From Sphingomonas sp. Leaf357 (lineage in GTDB: Bacteria; Pseudomonadota; Alphaproteobacteria; Sphingomonadales; Sphingomonadaceae), in assembly GCF_001423845.1 (NCBI RefSeq), contig NZ_LMPM01000001.1:1567395-1631394 (forward strand): 64,000 nucleotides of DNA. The letters are read 5' to 3'. Positions 8,951-17,242 of the stretch are shown here, piece by piece (the first letter of the stretch is position 1; every line of letters starts with the position of its first letter). The notes beneath the pieces are model-generated. The model saw only the letters and a program-made list of their open reading frames with translations. It had not been told where the DNA came from and made no database searches. The translations under genes were made by a program, and so were the position numbers.

Positions 8951-8968
8951 GGTAAGGTTTCGGTAAAA

Positions 8969-9081
8969 GCCCCTCCCCTTCAGGGGAGGGGTTTGGGGTG
9001 GGGCCGCGCCGCAAATACTAGCGCTGGTCTCTTCGAGAATGGACTGCCCCACCCCAACCCCTCCCCTGAAGGGGAGGGGCT
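8969..9081. repeat. Family 3 inverted repeat (CCCCTCCCC type)
   Basis: The left arm GCCCCTCCCCTTCAGGGGAG starts at 8969 and the right arm CTCCCCTGAAGGGGAGGGGC ends about 9080. Each arm is itself a small palindrome. An outer pairing of TTTGGGGTGGGG with CCCCACCCCAA also exists. It separates the DUF3857 gene from the deacetylase gene. Confidence 0.85.
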
Positions 9082-9143
9082 AAGTAAAATCCAATCCCCC
9101 CATATTGGGGAAATCTTCACCCTCGCGTGGCTAAACCCGCGAG

Positions 9144-10094
9144 ATGACCCCAGTTTTTCTTACCGTGGACACCGAGATCGCGTGGCGTCATCATGCCGCC
9201 GGGCTGGAAATGCCGACATTGTTCGAACGATCGATCGAACCCGCCGGGGTAGGCATCGGCTATCAACTTCGCCAATTGGCGCGATACGGCCTGAAGGCGT
9301 GCTTCTTCGTCGATCCGATGCCGGCCTTGTTGTTCGGGCTCGAGCCGTTCCGCCGCCTGATCGGCACAATCCGCGAGGCGGGGCAGGAGGTGCAGCTTCA
9401 CCTGCACCCCAATTGGACCGGCGCAAGGGCGGACGATCAGGGGCGCTCGCATGCGCGGTTCGAGATGGTCGAATATACCGAGGAAGATCAGGAGGCGCTG
9501 ATCTCCGGCGCGCGCGACCTGCTCGTCGCGGCCGGGGCGGAAGCGCCGGTGGCGTATCGCAGCGGATCCTACGCCGCGAACGACGCGACGCTGCGCGCGC
9601 TGCACCGGCTCGGGCTGAAATACGACAGCAGCCATAACGGCGCGGAACATCCCTGGCCGAGCCTGATCGATCTGCCGGTGCGACAGATCGCGCCGGTCGC
9701 GCGCCACGGCGTGATCGAGGTGCCGGTGACGGTGATCGAGGATCGGCCGGGATCGCTGCGCAACTTCCAGATCTGCGCGCTGTCGAGCGGCGAGATGCAG
9801 GCCGCGCTGGAGCACGCGGCGGAGCAGGATCACGCCGCCGTCACGATCGTCAGCCACAGCTTCGAACTCGCCAACCGATCGGGGACGCGCCCGAACAGCG
9901 TGCATGTGCGCCGCTTCGAGGCGCTGTGCACGATGCTCGCCGAGCGGATGGGCAGCATGCCGACGATGCATTTCGCCGATGCCGATCTGAGGCTCGACAG
10001 CCCGGACGTGCCGCTTGGGCCAAGCCCGCTGCGATCGAGCTGGCGGCAGGCCGAGCAATTGTGGTCGAACGTGATCGAGGAACGCGCCGCTTGA
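9144..10094 (+). CDS. Polysaccharide deacetylase family protein (NodB-like)
   Basis: This 316-residue protein has a carbohydrate esterase 4-like fold. The N-terminus FLTVDTEIAW gives the paired acidic residues of motif 1; GQEVQLHLHPNW supplies the histidines of motif 2 in a variant spacing; VAYRSGSYAAN matches motif 3. No signal peptide or membrane segment is seen, so a cytoplasmic or membrane-associated enzyme is likely. It ends in a TTGA overlap with a FemAB/GNAT-like gene, suggesting the two act on the same glycan or lipid-linked sugar: one removes an acetyl group, the other adds an acyl or aminoacyl group. That joint role is inference. Confidence 0.8.
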   Translation: MTPVFLTVDTEIAWRHHAAGLEMPTLFERSIEPAGVGIGYQLRQLARYGLKACFFVDPMPALLFGLEPFRRLIGTIREAGQEVQLHLHPNWTGARADDQGRSHARFEMVEYTEEDQEALISGARDLLVAAGAEAPVAYRSGSYAANDATLRALHRLGLKYDSSHNGAEHPWPSLIDLPVRQIAPVARHGVIEVPVTVIEDRPGSLRNFQICALSSGEMQAALEHAAEQDHAAVTIVSHSFELANRSGTRPNSVHVRRFEALCTMLAERMGSMPTMHFADADLRLDSPDVPLGPSPLRSSWRQAEQLWSNVIEERAA

Positions 10095-11005
10095 GCGCGC
10101 TTCCGCTACCCTTGCGGTTTCAGATCGGGGCGCGGACGCTGGGATCGATCCAGCGCAATCTGGTGCGCGTGCCGCTCGATCTGGCGGACGTGCTGGGCGG
10201 GCGGCTGCCGATGCTGCCGCCGCTGGGCGATGCGGCCGACGGCTATCAGGTGACGTCGCTGCCGGCCGAGCGGCAGGAGGCGATGGGGTTCGTCGGCTCC
10301 GGCATGATCGCCTTCGTGCGACAGAATTACGTGCGCTATTATGCCGACCTTTCGATCGGTTACGACCGCTATCTCGAAACGCTGTCGGGCAATGCGCGCA
10401 ATGGCTTGAAACGCAAGACCAAGAAGATCGCCGGACTGTCGGGCGGCACGCTCGATGTGCGGGCGTTCCGCACCCCGGGTGAGATGGCCGGGTTCCATGA
10501 GGTGGCACGCGGGATTTCGGCGCGCACCTATCAGGAAAAGCTGCTCGGTTCCGGCCTGCCCGAGGATGCCGGCTTCGTGCAGCGTATGTACGCGATGGCG
10601 GCGGCGGACGATGTGCGCGCGTGGCTGCTGTATATCGGCGGCGAGCCGGCCGCCTATCTCTATTGCCCGATCCACGACGGCACGGTGATCTATCAATTCG
10701 TCGGGCACGATCCGGCGTTCGGCGATCTGTCACCTGGCAGCGTGCTGCATCTGGCGGCGATGAGGGATCTGCAGGACGAGGGTGGCCTGACGCGGTTCGA
10801 TTTCACCGAGGGCGAGGGGCAGCACAAGCGCCAGCTTGCGACCGGCGGGGTGGCGTGCGTCGATCTGCTGCTGCTGCGGCGCTCGATCGCCAATCACGCG
10901 ACGATCGTCGCGCTCGGCACGTTCGACGATTGTACGGCGTTGGCCAAGGCGGCGGTACGGAAATACGGGCTGGGCGATCTGGCGCGGAAGATCCGGCGGG
11001 CGTGA
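10091..11005 (+). CDS. FemAB/CelD-like GNAT-fold transferase
   Basis: This 304-residue protein is related to the peptidoglycan/polysaccharide transferases with a double GNAT fold (Acetyltransf_6, CelD-like). Typical segments are YDRYLETLSGNARNGLKRKT, an AWLLYIGGEPAAYLYCPIH strand-helix unit, and LSPGSVLHLAAMRDLQDEG near the acyl-donor site, followed by RFDFTEGEGQHKRQLATG. The frame is open upstream, but that part is the shadow of the deacetylase gene. The TTG at 10091, overlapping the deacetylase stop, gives a family-sized product and implies translational coupling. The acceptor is unknown; polysaccharide or lipid-linked sugar is suggested by the neighbour. Confidence 0.78.
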   Translation: MSALPLPLRFQIGARTLGSIQRNLVRVPLDLADVLGGRLPMLPPLGDAADGYQVTSLPAERQEAMGFVGSGMIAFVRQNYVRYYADLSIGYDRYLETLSGNARNGLKRKTKKIAGLSGGTLDVRAFRTPGEMAGFHEVARGISARTYQEKLLGSGLPEDAGFVQRMYAMAAADDVRAWLLYIGGEPAAYLYCPIHDGTVIYQFVGHDPAFGDLSPGSVLHLAAMRDLQDEGGLTRFDFTEGEGQHKRQLATGGVACVDLLLLRRSIANHATIVALGTFDDCTALAKAAVRKYGLGDLARKIRRA

Positions 11006-11032
11006 TCGCCGCGCTTCGTGTAAGGCGGGGGC

Positions 11033-11659
11033 ATGCATCTGCGCGCCGAAGCCCTGATCCTTGCCGTCCGTCCGCACGGCGAGAACAATGCGATCGTCCG
11101 CGCGCTGACAGCCGAGCATGGCTTGCAGGCGGGCTATGTGCGCGGCGGGCGGTCGCGACGGATCCGGCCGATCCTGCAACCGGCCAATCTGGTGCTGGGC
11201 CAGTGGCGCGCGCGGACCGAGGAGCAGCTGGCCGGGCTGACGCTGGAGCTGATCCACAGCCGCGCGCCGCTGTATGGCGAGCCGTTGCCCGCAGCGGCGC
11301 TGGAATGGGTGACGGCGCTGACCGCGACGGCCTTGCCCGAGGGGCAGCCCTATCCGCGTCTGTACGGCGCGCTGGACGGGGTGATCGGGGCGATCGAGGC
11401 GGCACCGGCGGCGCGCGGCTGGGCGGTGGCGCTGGCGCGCTACGAACTGCTGGTGTTGGCGGAACTCGGTTACGGGCCGGAGATGGACGACCTGCCCGAC
11501 ATCCTGCGCACCGGCGGCGAGGCGGGCTGGGACGATATCCTGGCGGCGTTGAAGGTGACCGGGCAGGCGCTGGAGGCCGACATTCTGACCGACCGGCGCG
11601 CGGAGACGCTGGCCGGGCGGGCGCGGCTCGTGGAACGGCTGAAAAGGGCGGTTGCGTGA
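11033..11659 (+). CDS. recO: DNA repair protein RecO
   Basis: RecO works with RecR to load RecA onto SSB-coated single-stranded DNA in the RecFOR pathway. The 208-residue protein starts with the OB-fold (LRAEALILAVRPHGENNAIV, then YVRGGRSRRIRPILQPANLV) and continues into the helical C-terminal domain (YELLVLAELGYGPEMDD). The zinc-binding cysteines found in some RecO proteins are absent, as in many alphaproteobacteria. It is a little shorter than the common 230-250 residues. It follows the GNAT-like gene by 27 bp and precedes leuB. Confidence 0.88.
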   Translation: MHLRAEALILAVRPHGENNAIVRALTAEHGLQAGYVRGGRSRRIRPILQPANLVLGQWRARTEEQLAGLTLELIHSRAPLYGEPLPAAALEWVTALTATALPEGQPYPRLYGALDGVIGAIEAAPAARGWAVALARYELLVLAELGYGPEMDDLPDILRTGGEAGWDDILAALKVTGQALEADILTDRRAETLAGRARLVERLKRAVA

Positions 11660-11710
11660 GGGCGGACGGGGCGGCAAAGGCAGCACCACGAATTGGGGTG
11701 GGAATCTGAT

Positions 11711-12781
11711 ATGCCATTGATCGCAATTCTGCCCGGCGACGGGATCGGCCCGGAAGTGACCGCCGAGGCGCGCCGCGTGCTGGATGCGTTGGATGAGAAC
11801 GGGGCGCTCGACCTGACGTTCGAGGAGGCCTTGGTCGGCGGGGCGGCCTATCACGCCACGGGGCATCCGTTGCCGCCCGAGACGCTCGATCTGGCGAAGC
11901 GCGCCGATGCGATCCTGTTCGGGGCGGTCGGCGATCCGTCCTGCGATGCGCTGGAGCGGTCGCTCCGGCCGGAACAGGCGATCCTGGGGCTGCGCAAGGA
12001 ACTGACTTTGTTCGCCAACCTGCGCCCGGCCAAGCTGTTTCCGGGGCTGGAGGACGCCTCCGCGCTCAAGCCCGAGGTCGCGGCGGCGATCGACATGGTG
12101 ATCGTGCGCGAACTGAACGGCGACGTCTATTTCGGCGAGAAGGGGTTCCGCAAGACCCCCGCCGGCCTGCGCGAAGGATATGACGTGATGTCCTATGACG
12201 AAGCCGAGGTGACGCGGATCGCGCATGTCGGGTTCAAGACCGCGCAGAAACGTGGGCGCAAGCTGTGTTCGGTCGACAAGGCCAATGTGCTGGAGACGTC
12301 GCAATTGTGGCGCGACGTGGTGATCGAGATTTCGGCGCACTATCCCGACGTCGCGCTGACCCATATGTATGTCGACAATGCCGCGATGCAGCTGGTGCGC
12401 GATCCCGGGCAGTTCGACGTGATCGTCACCGGCAATCTGTTCGGCGACATCCTGTCCGATCAGGCCAGCATGTGTGCCGGATCGATCGGCATGCTGCCCT
12501 CCGCCAGCCTCGATAGCGCGGGCAAGGGGCTGTACGAACCGATCCACGGCAGCGCCCCGGACATTGCCGGGCAGGGCAAGGCCAACCCTTGTGCCACGAT
12601 CCTGTCGGCGGCGATGCTGTTGCGCCATTCGCTGGGGCTGGACGACGCGGCCGACCGGATCGAGGTGGCGGTGGGCACGGCGCTGACCGGTGGCGCGCGC
12701 ACCGCCGATCTGGGCGGTACGCTGTCGACGCGCGCGATGGGCGACGCGGTGCTGGCCGCTCTTCAGGAAGGACAGGCGTGA
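11711..12781 (+). CDS. leuB: 3-isopropylmalate dehydrogenase
   Basis: LeuB oxidises and decarboxylates 3-isopropylmalate in leucine synthesis, using NAD and a divalent metal. The 356-residue protein starts [16 protein letters not shown] (ATG at 11711; an upstream GTG at 11693 is open but less likely). Family features are [57 protein letters not shown] and the metal/NAD region [19 protein letters not shown] followed by [18 protein letters not shown]. The stop overlaps the GTG of the following glycosyltransferase gene by GTGA. Confidence 0.96.
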   Translation: MPLIAILPGDGIGPEVTAEARRVLDALDENGALDLTFEEALVGGAAYHATGHPLPPETLDLAKRADAILFGAVGDPSCDALERSLRPEQAILGLRKELTLFANLRPAKLFPGLEDASALKPEVAAAIDMVIVRELNGDVYFGEKGFRKTPAGLREGYDVMSYDEAEVTRIAHVGFKTAQKRGRKLCSVDKANVLETSQLWRDVVIEISAHYPDVALTHMYVDNAAMQLVRDPGQFDVIVTGNLFGDILSDQASMCAGSIGMLPSASLDSAGKGLYEPIHGSAPDIAGQGKANPCATILSAAMLLRHSLGLDDAADRIEVAVGTALTGGARTADLGGTLSTRAMGDAVLAALQEGQA

Positions 12782-13878
12782 GCGAACTTCTGGAACTCGC
12801 GGTCGTCATCCCGACCTTCAACGAATCGAAGAACGTGCCGCTGCTCGTCGCCAAGCTCGACGCGGCGCTGGCCGGGCGCAATTGGGAAGCGATCTTCGTC
12901 GACGACAACAGCCCCGACGGCACGGCCGATGCCGCGCGCGCGATCGGGCGGCGCGACCCGCGCGTGCGGGTGATCCAGCGGATCGGCCGGCGCGGCCTGT
13001 CCTCGGCCTGTATCGAGGGGATGTGCGCGACCGCAGCGCCGGTCGTCGCGGTGATCGACGGCGATCTGCAGCATGACGAGACGATCCTGCCCAAGATGCT
13101 CGATGCCCTGCAGGCGGACGAGACGCTGGACGTGGTGATCGGATCGCGTTTCGTCGATGGCGGCGGGACGGGCGACTGGGACAGCGACCGGGTGGCGAAA
13201 TCCGCCTTCGCGACCAAGCTTTCGCGGCAGGTGCTGAAGGCCGACCTCAGCGATCCGATGAGCGGGTTCTTCATGATCCGGGCCGGCATCGTGCGCGACC
13301 TGACGCCGCATCTGAACGCGATCGGCTTCAAGATCCTGCTCGACCTGATGACCGGTTCGCCCCGCCCGCTGAAGTTCCTCGAACTGCCCTACACCTTCCG
13401 GGTGCGGACCGAGGGCGAGAGCAAGCTGGATCACGTCGTGGCGATGGAGTATCTGATCGCGATCTACGACCGGATGTTCGGGCGGATCATTCCCGTCCGG
13501 TTCGCGATGTTCTCGGCGATCGGGGCGCTTGGCGCGCTGGTGCATTTCCTCGTGCTCGGGCCGTTGTTCAAGGAAGGGATCCTCAGCTTCCTGTGGGCGA
13601 CGATCGTGGCGACCGTCGTGGCGATGACGTTCAACTTCTTCCTGAACAACGCGCTGACTTACCGCGACAGCCGGCTGAAGGGTGCGAAGCAGTTGTTCGA
13701 CGGCTGGCTGACCTTCTGTCTGGTCTGCTCGGTCGGAGCGGTGGCAAACATCGGCGTCGCCGCGTTCCTGTACGACGCCAAGGCGGATACCTGGGCGCTC
13801 TCGGCGCTGGCCGGCATCGCGGTGAGCGCGGTGTGGAATTACGCGCTTTCGTCGCGGTTCACCTGGGGCCGGTATTAA
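12778..13878 (+). CDS. DPM1-type polyprenyl-phosphate glycosyltransferase with GtrA-like membrane domain
   Basis: The first 230 residues are a GT2 domain like dolichol-phosphate mannosyltransferase: [20 protein letters not shown], the DDNSPDGT nucleotide-binding motif, [16 protein letters not shown] (DXD-type) and [10 protein letters not shown]. The last 130 residues are a four-helix GtrA-like membrane domain ([34 protein letters not shown]). Such fusions make undecaprenyl-phosphate-linked sugars and flip or present them. The GTG at 12778 overlaps the leuB stop; the frame upstream of it is leuB in another frame. It converges on the GT39-type gene at 13880 with only 1 bp between the two stops. 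Partnership of the two enzymes is a reasonable inference. Confidence 0.88.
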   Translation: MSELLELAVVIPTFNESKNVPLLVAKLDAALAGRNWEAIFVDDNSPDGTADAARAIGRRDPRVRVIQRIGRRGLSSACIEGMCATAAPVVAVIDGDLQHDETILPKMLDALQADETLDVVIGSRFVDGGGTGDWDSDRVAKSAFATKLSRQVLKADLSDPMSGFFMIRAGIVRDLTPHLNAIGFKILLDLMTGSPRPLKFLELPYTFRVRTEGESKLDHVVAMEYLIAIYDRMFGRIIPVRFAMFSAIGALGALVHFLVLGPLFKEGILSFLWATIVATVVAMTFNFFLNNALTYRDSRLKGAKQLFDGWLTFCLVCSVGAVANIGVAAFLYDAKADTWALSALAGIAVSAVWNYALSSRFTWGRY

Positions 13879-13879
13879 T

Positions 13880-15127
13880 TCACGGCCAGGTCGGGAACCA
13901 CATCCAGCGGTGGAAGGCCTGCGGCCCGGACAGCGCCGCGGCCGAGAGGATCGGGTAGAAGAGCAGGAACAGCCCCGCACTGAGGACGAGGAACGCCTCG
14001 TCCCAATGCGGGCGCGTCGCGCGCAGATCGTCGAACGCGGCGGCGAGCGCGAGGCACAGGAAGATCGTCGACGGATAATAATAATAGAAGAAGCCCAGCG
14101 ACTTGGGGATGATCGCCCAGATGAGCAGCGAAGCGAGCCAGACGCCCGCGACGCCGGCCAGCTTCATCGCATCGCGCCGCCACCCCGCCCACGTGCAATA
14201 GCCGACCGCCGCCAGCCCGCCCCACAGGATCGCCGGATTGCCGAGCAGCAGGATGCCGCGCTGCGCGCCGTCGACGGCTTCGTAGAGATACCAGATCGGG
14301 CGGATCATCAGCGGCCAGGTCCACCACGCGGACTGATAGGGGTGGGGCGGCAGGATCTGGGTCTGCTGCTGGTACATGGTCCACTGGTATGGCAGCAGCC
14401 TGCCGAGCGTCAGCGGATCGTTGGCGTAGAAGAAGGCCGGTGCGAAGGTCAGCAGATAGACGAGCACGCTGACCGCGCCGAGCGTCGCCAGCGCCGGGAT
14501 CGCCCGCATGCCGCGCCAATGCGCGCCACCGTTCCGGGCGTCGCGCCATCGCACGAAGAGGAAGGCCATGCCCGCCCACGCCACATAGGGCGCCGCCGCC
14601 CATTTCACCCCGACCGCGAGGCCGAGCAGCACGCTGCCGACGATCCAGTGCCGCCACACCCGATCCGGTGGCGCATAAGCGGAGCGGAGCAGAGCGAGGA
14701 TCGCCAGCACCAGGAACGCGGCCATGAACCCGTCGAGCATCCCGATCCGCGCCTGAATGAACACCGTGAAGTTGAGCATCGCCAGCAGCGCGCCGACCAA
14801 TGCCGGGCGCACGCGGTGGAACAGCACCCACAGGATCCAGAACACGCCCAGCACCACGATCGTCGCGGCGACGGCCGAGGGGATGCGCCAGCCATATTGA
14901 TTGTCGCCGAACAGCAGGATGCCGAGCGCGATCAGCATCTTGCCGAGCAGGGGATGTTCGATGTTGGTCGGCGCATCGAGCGTGAGCAGGATGCGCGCCG
15001 CGCGGACGTAATGCACCTCGTCGAACACCAGGATGCTGGGGCGCGCGATGTCGAGCGTGAACAGGAATTGCGCCGCCGCGCCGATCGCCGTCGCGGTGAG
15101 GATCGGGCGGGGCGGAGATTTGGCCAT
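13880..15127 (-). CDS. GT39/PMT-like membrane glycosyltransferase
   Basis: This 415-residue polytopic protein is related to protein O-mannosyltransferases and other phospholipid-carrier-dependent sugar transferases. Near the N-terminus is ILVFDEVHYVRAARILL, whose DE pair is the catalytic first-loop motif of the GT-C fold, followed by NIEHPLLGKMLIALGILLFG. Many hydrophobic helices follow, with WHPHPYQSAWWTWPLM-type loops characteristic of PMTs. The ATG at 15127 (MAKSPPRPILTATAIGAAAQ) is chosen; the frame is open to 15181 but that part comes from repeat DNA. It uses polyprenyl-phosphate sugars, which the convergent DPM1-like enzyme could supply. The target is unknown. Confidence 0.85.
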   Translation of the reverse strand: MAKSPPRPILTATAIGAAAQFLFTLDIARPSILVFDEVHYVRAARILLTLDAPTNIEHPLLGKMLIALGILLFGDNQYGWRIPSAVAATIVVLGVFWILWVLFHRVRPALVGALLAMLNFTVFIQARIGMLDGFMAAFLVLAILALLRSAYAPPDRVWRHWIVGSVLLGLAVGVKWAAAPYVAWAGMAFLFVRWRDARNGGAHWRGMRAIPALATLGAVSVLVYLLTFAPAFFYANDPLTLGRLLPYQWTMYQQQTQILPPHPYQSAWWTWPLMIRPIWYLYEAVDGAQRGILLLGNPAILWGGLAAVGYCTWAGWRRDAMKLAGVAGVWLASLLIWAIIPKSLGFFYYYYPSTIFLCLALAAAFDDLRATRPHWDEAFLVLSAGLFLLFYPILSAAALSGPQAFHRWMWFPTWP

Positions 15128-15188
15128 CGTTTCGCTATTCCCCCTTAGCCCCTCCCTTTCAAGGGAGCAGTCCTCTCCCATCCGGCCT

Positions 15189-15296
15189 CGTCACCCCGGA
15201 CATGTTCCGGGGTCCACCAAGCGGCTTTCGAAACGAATAGAGGCTCGATCGCCCAGGTTGCGGCCCAGTGGACCCCGGAACACGTCCGGGGTGACA
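15189..15296. repeat. Family 1 inverted repeat between GT39 gene and metZ
   Basis: Arms CGTCACCCCGGACATGTTCC (from 15189) and GGAACACGTCCGGGGTGACA (to about 15295) pair almost perfectly. The element fills much of the divergent promoter region of the GT39 gene and metZ. No SAM-responsive riboswitch signature was recognised in the remaining 70 bp before metZ. Confidence 0.88.
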
Positions 15297-15368
15297 GAGG
15301 AAAGACCGACTCTGCTCCGCCTCACTAGAGGTTGACGTGGCCTCGTCCCTCCCGGCAAAGCGTCCCGC

Positions 15369-16577
15369 ATGAAACGCCGTACCGGACAGAACCGCGAGAT
15401 CACCGCCAACTGGCGCCCGGCCACGCAGGCCGTGCGCGGCGGCACCGCGCGCAGCGAGTTCGGCGAGACGTCCGAGGCGCTGTTCCTGACCTCGGGCTAT
15501 GCCTATGATTGCGCCGCCGACGCCGCGGCGCGCTTCGCCGGCGAACAGGTCGGCATGACCTATTCGCGGTTGCAGAACCCGACCGTGCAGATGCTGGAGG
15601 AGCGCATCGCGCTGCTGGAGGGCGCCGAGGCGTGCCGGACGATGGCCACCGGCATGGCGGCGATGACCGCCGTATTGCTGTGCCAGCTCGAACAGGGCGA
15701 TCATCTCGTCGGCGGGCGCGCCGCGTTCGGTTCGTGCCGCTGGCTGACCGACACGTTGTTGCCCAAGTTCGGCATCCAGACGACGATCGTCGATGCGCGC
15801 GATCCGCAGGCCTTCGCCGATGCGGTGCAGCCGAATACGAAGGTGTTCTTCTTCGAGACGCCGGCCAATCCGACGATGGACGTCGCCGATTTGCAGGCGA
15901 TCTGCGACATCGCGAAACGGCACGGCATCACCACGGTGGTCGACAATGCCTTCGCCACGCCCGCTTTGCAGCGGCCGATGGAGTTCGGCGCGGACGTGAC
16001 CGCCTATAGCGCGACCAAGATGATGGACGGGCAGGGGCGCGTGCTGGCCGGCGCGGTGTGCGGGACGAGCGCGTTCATCGACGACGTGCTGCTGCCCTTC
16101 ACGCGCAACACCGGGCCGACGCTCAGCGCGTTCAACGCCTGGGTCGTGCTGAAGGGGCTGGAGACGCTCGATCTGCGCATCAACCGGCAGAGCGAGAATT
16201 CGCTCAAGGTCGGCCGCTTCCTCGAAACCCGCGTGCCGCGCATCCTGCATCCGGGCCTGCCGAGCCATCCGCAGCACAATCTCGCGATGCGCCAGATGAG
16301 CGCGTGCGGGCCGATCTTCGCATTCGAGGTCGAGGGCGGGCGGAAGCAGGCGCACGGCCTGCTCGATGCGCTGGAGCTGGTCGATATCTCGAACAATATC
16401 GGCGATTCGCGCTCGCTGATGACGCATCCGTCCTCGACCACGCATTACGGCGTCGCCGAGGACAAGCGCATCGAGATGGGGGTGACGGAGAACCTTCTGC
16501 GCCTGAACGTCGGGCTCGAGGATCCGGAGGATGTTATCGCCGATCTCGACCAGGCGCTGACGGCGGTGGGATTGTGA
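15369..16577 (+). CDS. metZ: O-succinylhomoserine sulfhydrylase
   Basis: MetZ forms homocysteine from O-succinylhomoserine and sulfide in methionine synthesis, using PLP. The 402-residue protein has the Cys/Met metabolism PLP enzyme layout: TYSRLQNPTVQMLEERIALLEGAEAC near the N-terminus, ETPANPTMDVADLQAI, VVDNAFATPALQRP and the PLP lysine in AYSATKMMDGQGR. The C-terminus contains SLMTHPSSTTHYG, which binds the substrate carboxylate. The stop is at the left copy of a 15-bp near-direct repeat that recurs at the apaG start, with an inverted repeat between. O-acetylhomoserine use cannot be excluded from sequence. Confidence 0.92.
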   Translation: MKRRTGQNREITANWRPATQAVRGGTARSEFGETSEALFLTSGYAYDCAADAAARFAGEQVGMTYSRLQNPTVQMLEERIALLEGAEACRTMATGMAAMTAVLLCQLEQGDHLVGGRAAFGSCRWLTDTLLPKFGIQTTIVDARDPQAFADAVQPNTKVFFFETPANPTMDVADLQAICDIAKRHGITTVVDNAFATPALQRPMEFGADVTAYSATKMMDGQGRVLAGAVCGTSAFIDDVLLPFTRNTGPTLSAFNAWVVLKGLETLDLRINRQSENSLKVGRFLETRVPRILHPGLPSHPQHNLAMRQMSACGPIFAFEVEGGRKQAHGLLDALELVDISNNIGDSRSLMTHPSSTTHYGVAEDKRIEMGVTENLLRLNVGLEDPEDVIADLDQALTAVGL

Positions 16578-16735
16578 CGATGAGCGCCTCTTCCGTCCTG
16601 CAGCGCTTCCCCGGCGAAGGCCGGGGCCCAGTCGCGGAGCAGAAGATTGCGGGCGCTGCGCTTCATTATTTCGACCTTCGCGACTGGGCCCCGGCCTTCG
16701 CCGGGGAAGCGATTTCTGTCGCGGTGGAATTGTGA
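16563..16735. repeat. Inverted repeat element flanked by 15-bp near-direct repeats (metZ/apaG junction)
   Basis: GCGGTGGGATTGTGA at 16563-16577 and GCGGTGGAATTGTGA at 16721-16735 match at 14 of 15 positions. Between them lies an inverted repeat with arms from 16604 (CGCTTCCCCGGCGAAGGCCG) and to 16711. The left copy contains the metZ stop and the right copy contains the apaG GTG start. This looks like insertion of a short element with target duplication into an overlapping stop/start. Confidence 0.75.
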
Positions 16736-17130
16736 AGGCGCTGTTCCCCAACGTCGCCGAGACGCGGGGGATCGTCGTGCGGGTGTCGGTCAGCTATCTG
16801 CCCGAACAGTCCGAGCCGCAGCGCGGGCGCTGGTTCTGGGCCTATCACGTGCGGCTGGAGAATGAGGGCAATCAGGCGGTGCAGTTGCTCACGCGGCACT
16901 GGATCATCACCGACGGGCGCGGCGCGCGCCATTCGGTCGAGGGTGAGGGCGTGGTCGGCGAGCAGCCGCTGATCCTGCCCGGCGCGAGCTTCGATTACGT
17001 CTCGGGCTGCCCGCTGGCGACGCCGAGCGGCAATATGCAGGGCAGCTATCACATGATGGGGGAGGACGGCGCCGCGTTCGACGTGGACATCCCGAAATTC
17101 GCGCTGCTCGCGCCCGCGGTGGGCGCGTGA
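16732..17130 (+). CDS. apaG: ApaG family protein
   Basis: This 132-residue protein has the ApaG (DUF525) fibronectin-like fold. Recognisable segments are VVRVSVSYLPEQSEP, WAYHVRLENEGNQAVQLLTRHW, the glycine-rich VEGEGVVGEQPLILPGASFD and SGCPLATPSGNMQGSYHM. In enterobacteria ApaG is tied to cobalt resistance and diadenosine tetraphosphate metabolism, but its activity is not settled. The GTG at 16732 lies in the right copy of the direct repeat that ends the inserted element, so the start codon is likely the ancestral one. In many alphaproteobacteria apaG follows metZ directly, matching this order. Confidence 0.92.
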   Translation: MKALFPNVAETRGIVVRVSVSYLPEQSEPQRGRWFWAYHVRLENEGNQAVQLLTRHWIITDGRGARHSVEGEGVVGEQPLILPGASFDYVSGCPLATPSGNMQGSYHMMGEDGAAFDVDIPKFALLAPAVGA

Positions 17131-17138
17131 GCGTCCGT

Positions 17139-17240
17139 GGTCACCCTCACCCTTCGCCGCCTTCGGCGTCTTTTCCCTCTCCCGATGGGAGAGGGAAGGG
17201 GCCCGCTCGGCGCAGCCGAGTGGGAAGGGTGAGGGTGACG
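17139..17240. repeat. Family 3 inverted repeat before the LysR gene
   Basis: The outer arms are TCACCCTCACCCTTC (from about 17141) and AAGGGTGAGGGTGAC (to about 17239), with an inner CCCTCTCCC/GGGAGAGGG hairpin. The right arm ends 3 bp before the LysR ATG, so its purine-rich sequence supplies the only candidate ribosome-binding site. Confidence 0.85.
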
Positions 17241-17242
17241 GC

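Noticed and set aside
7150..8955. 601-residue alternative plus-strand frame inside the DUF3857 gene
   Set aside because: It overlaps fully with a protein that has signal peptide, catalytic triad and TPR repeats; the alternative frame has no domain.
13910..15148. 412-residue plus-strand open frame opposite the GT39 gene
   Set aside because: It is a shadow of a convincing membrane glycosyltransferase; the translation is an Arg/Gln/Asp-rich string typical of antisense GC-rich frames.
15297..15368. SAM-type riboswitch before metZ
   Set aside because: Only 70 bp remain after the repeat and they lack a recognisable SAM-II, SAM-IV or SAM/SAH core.
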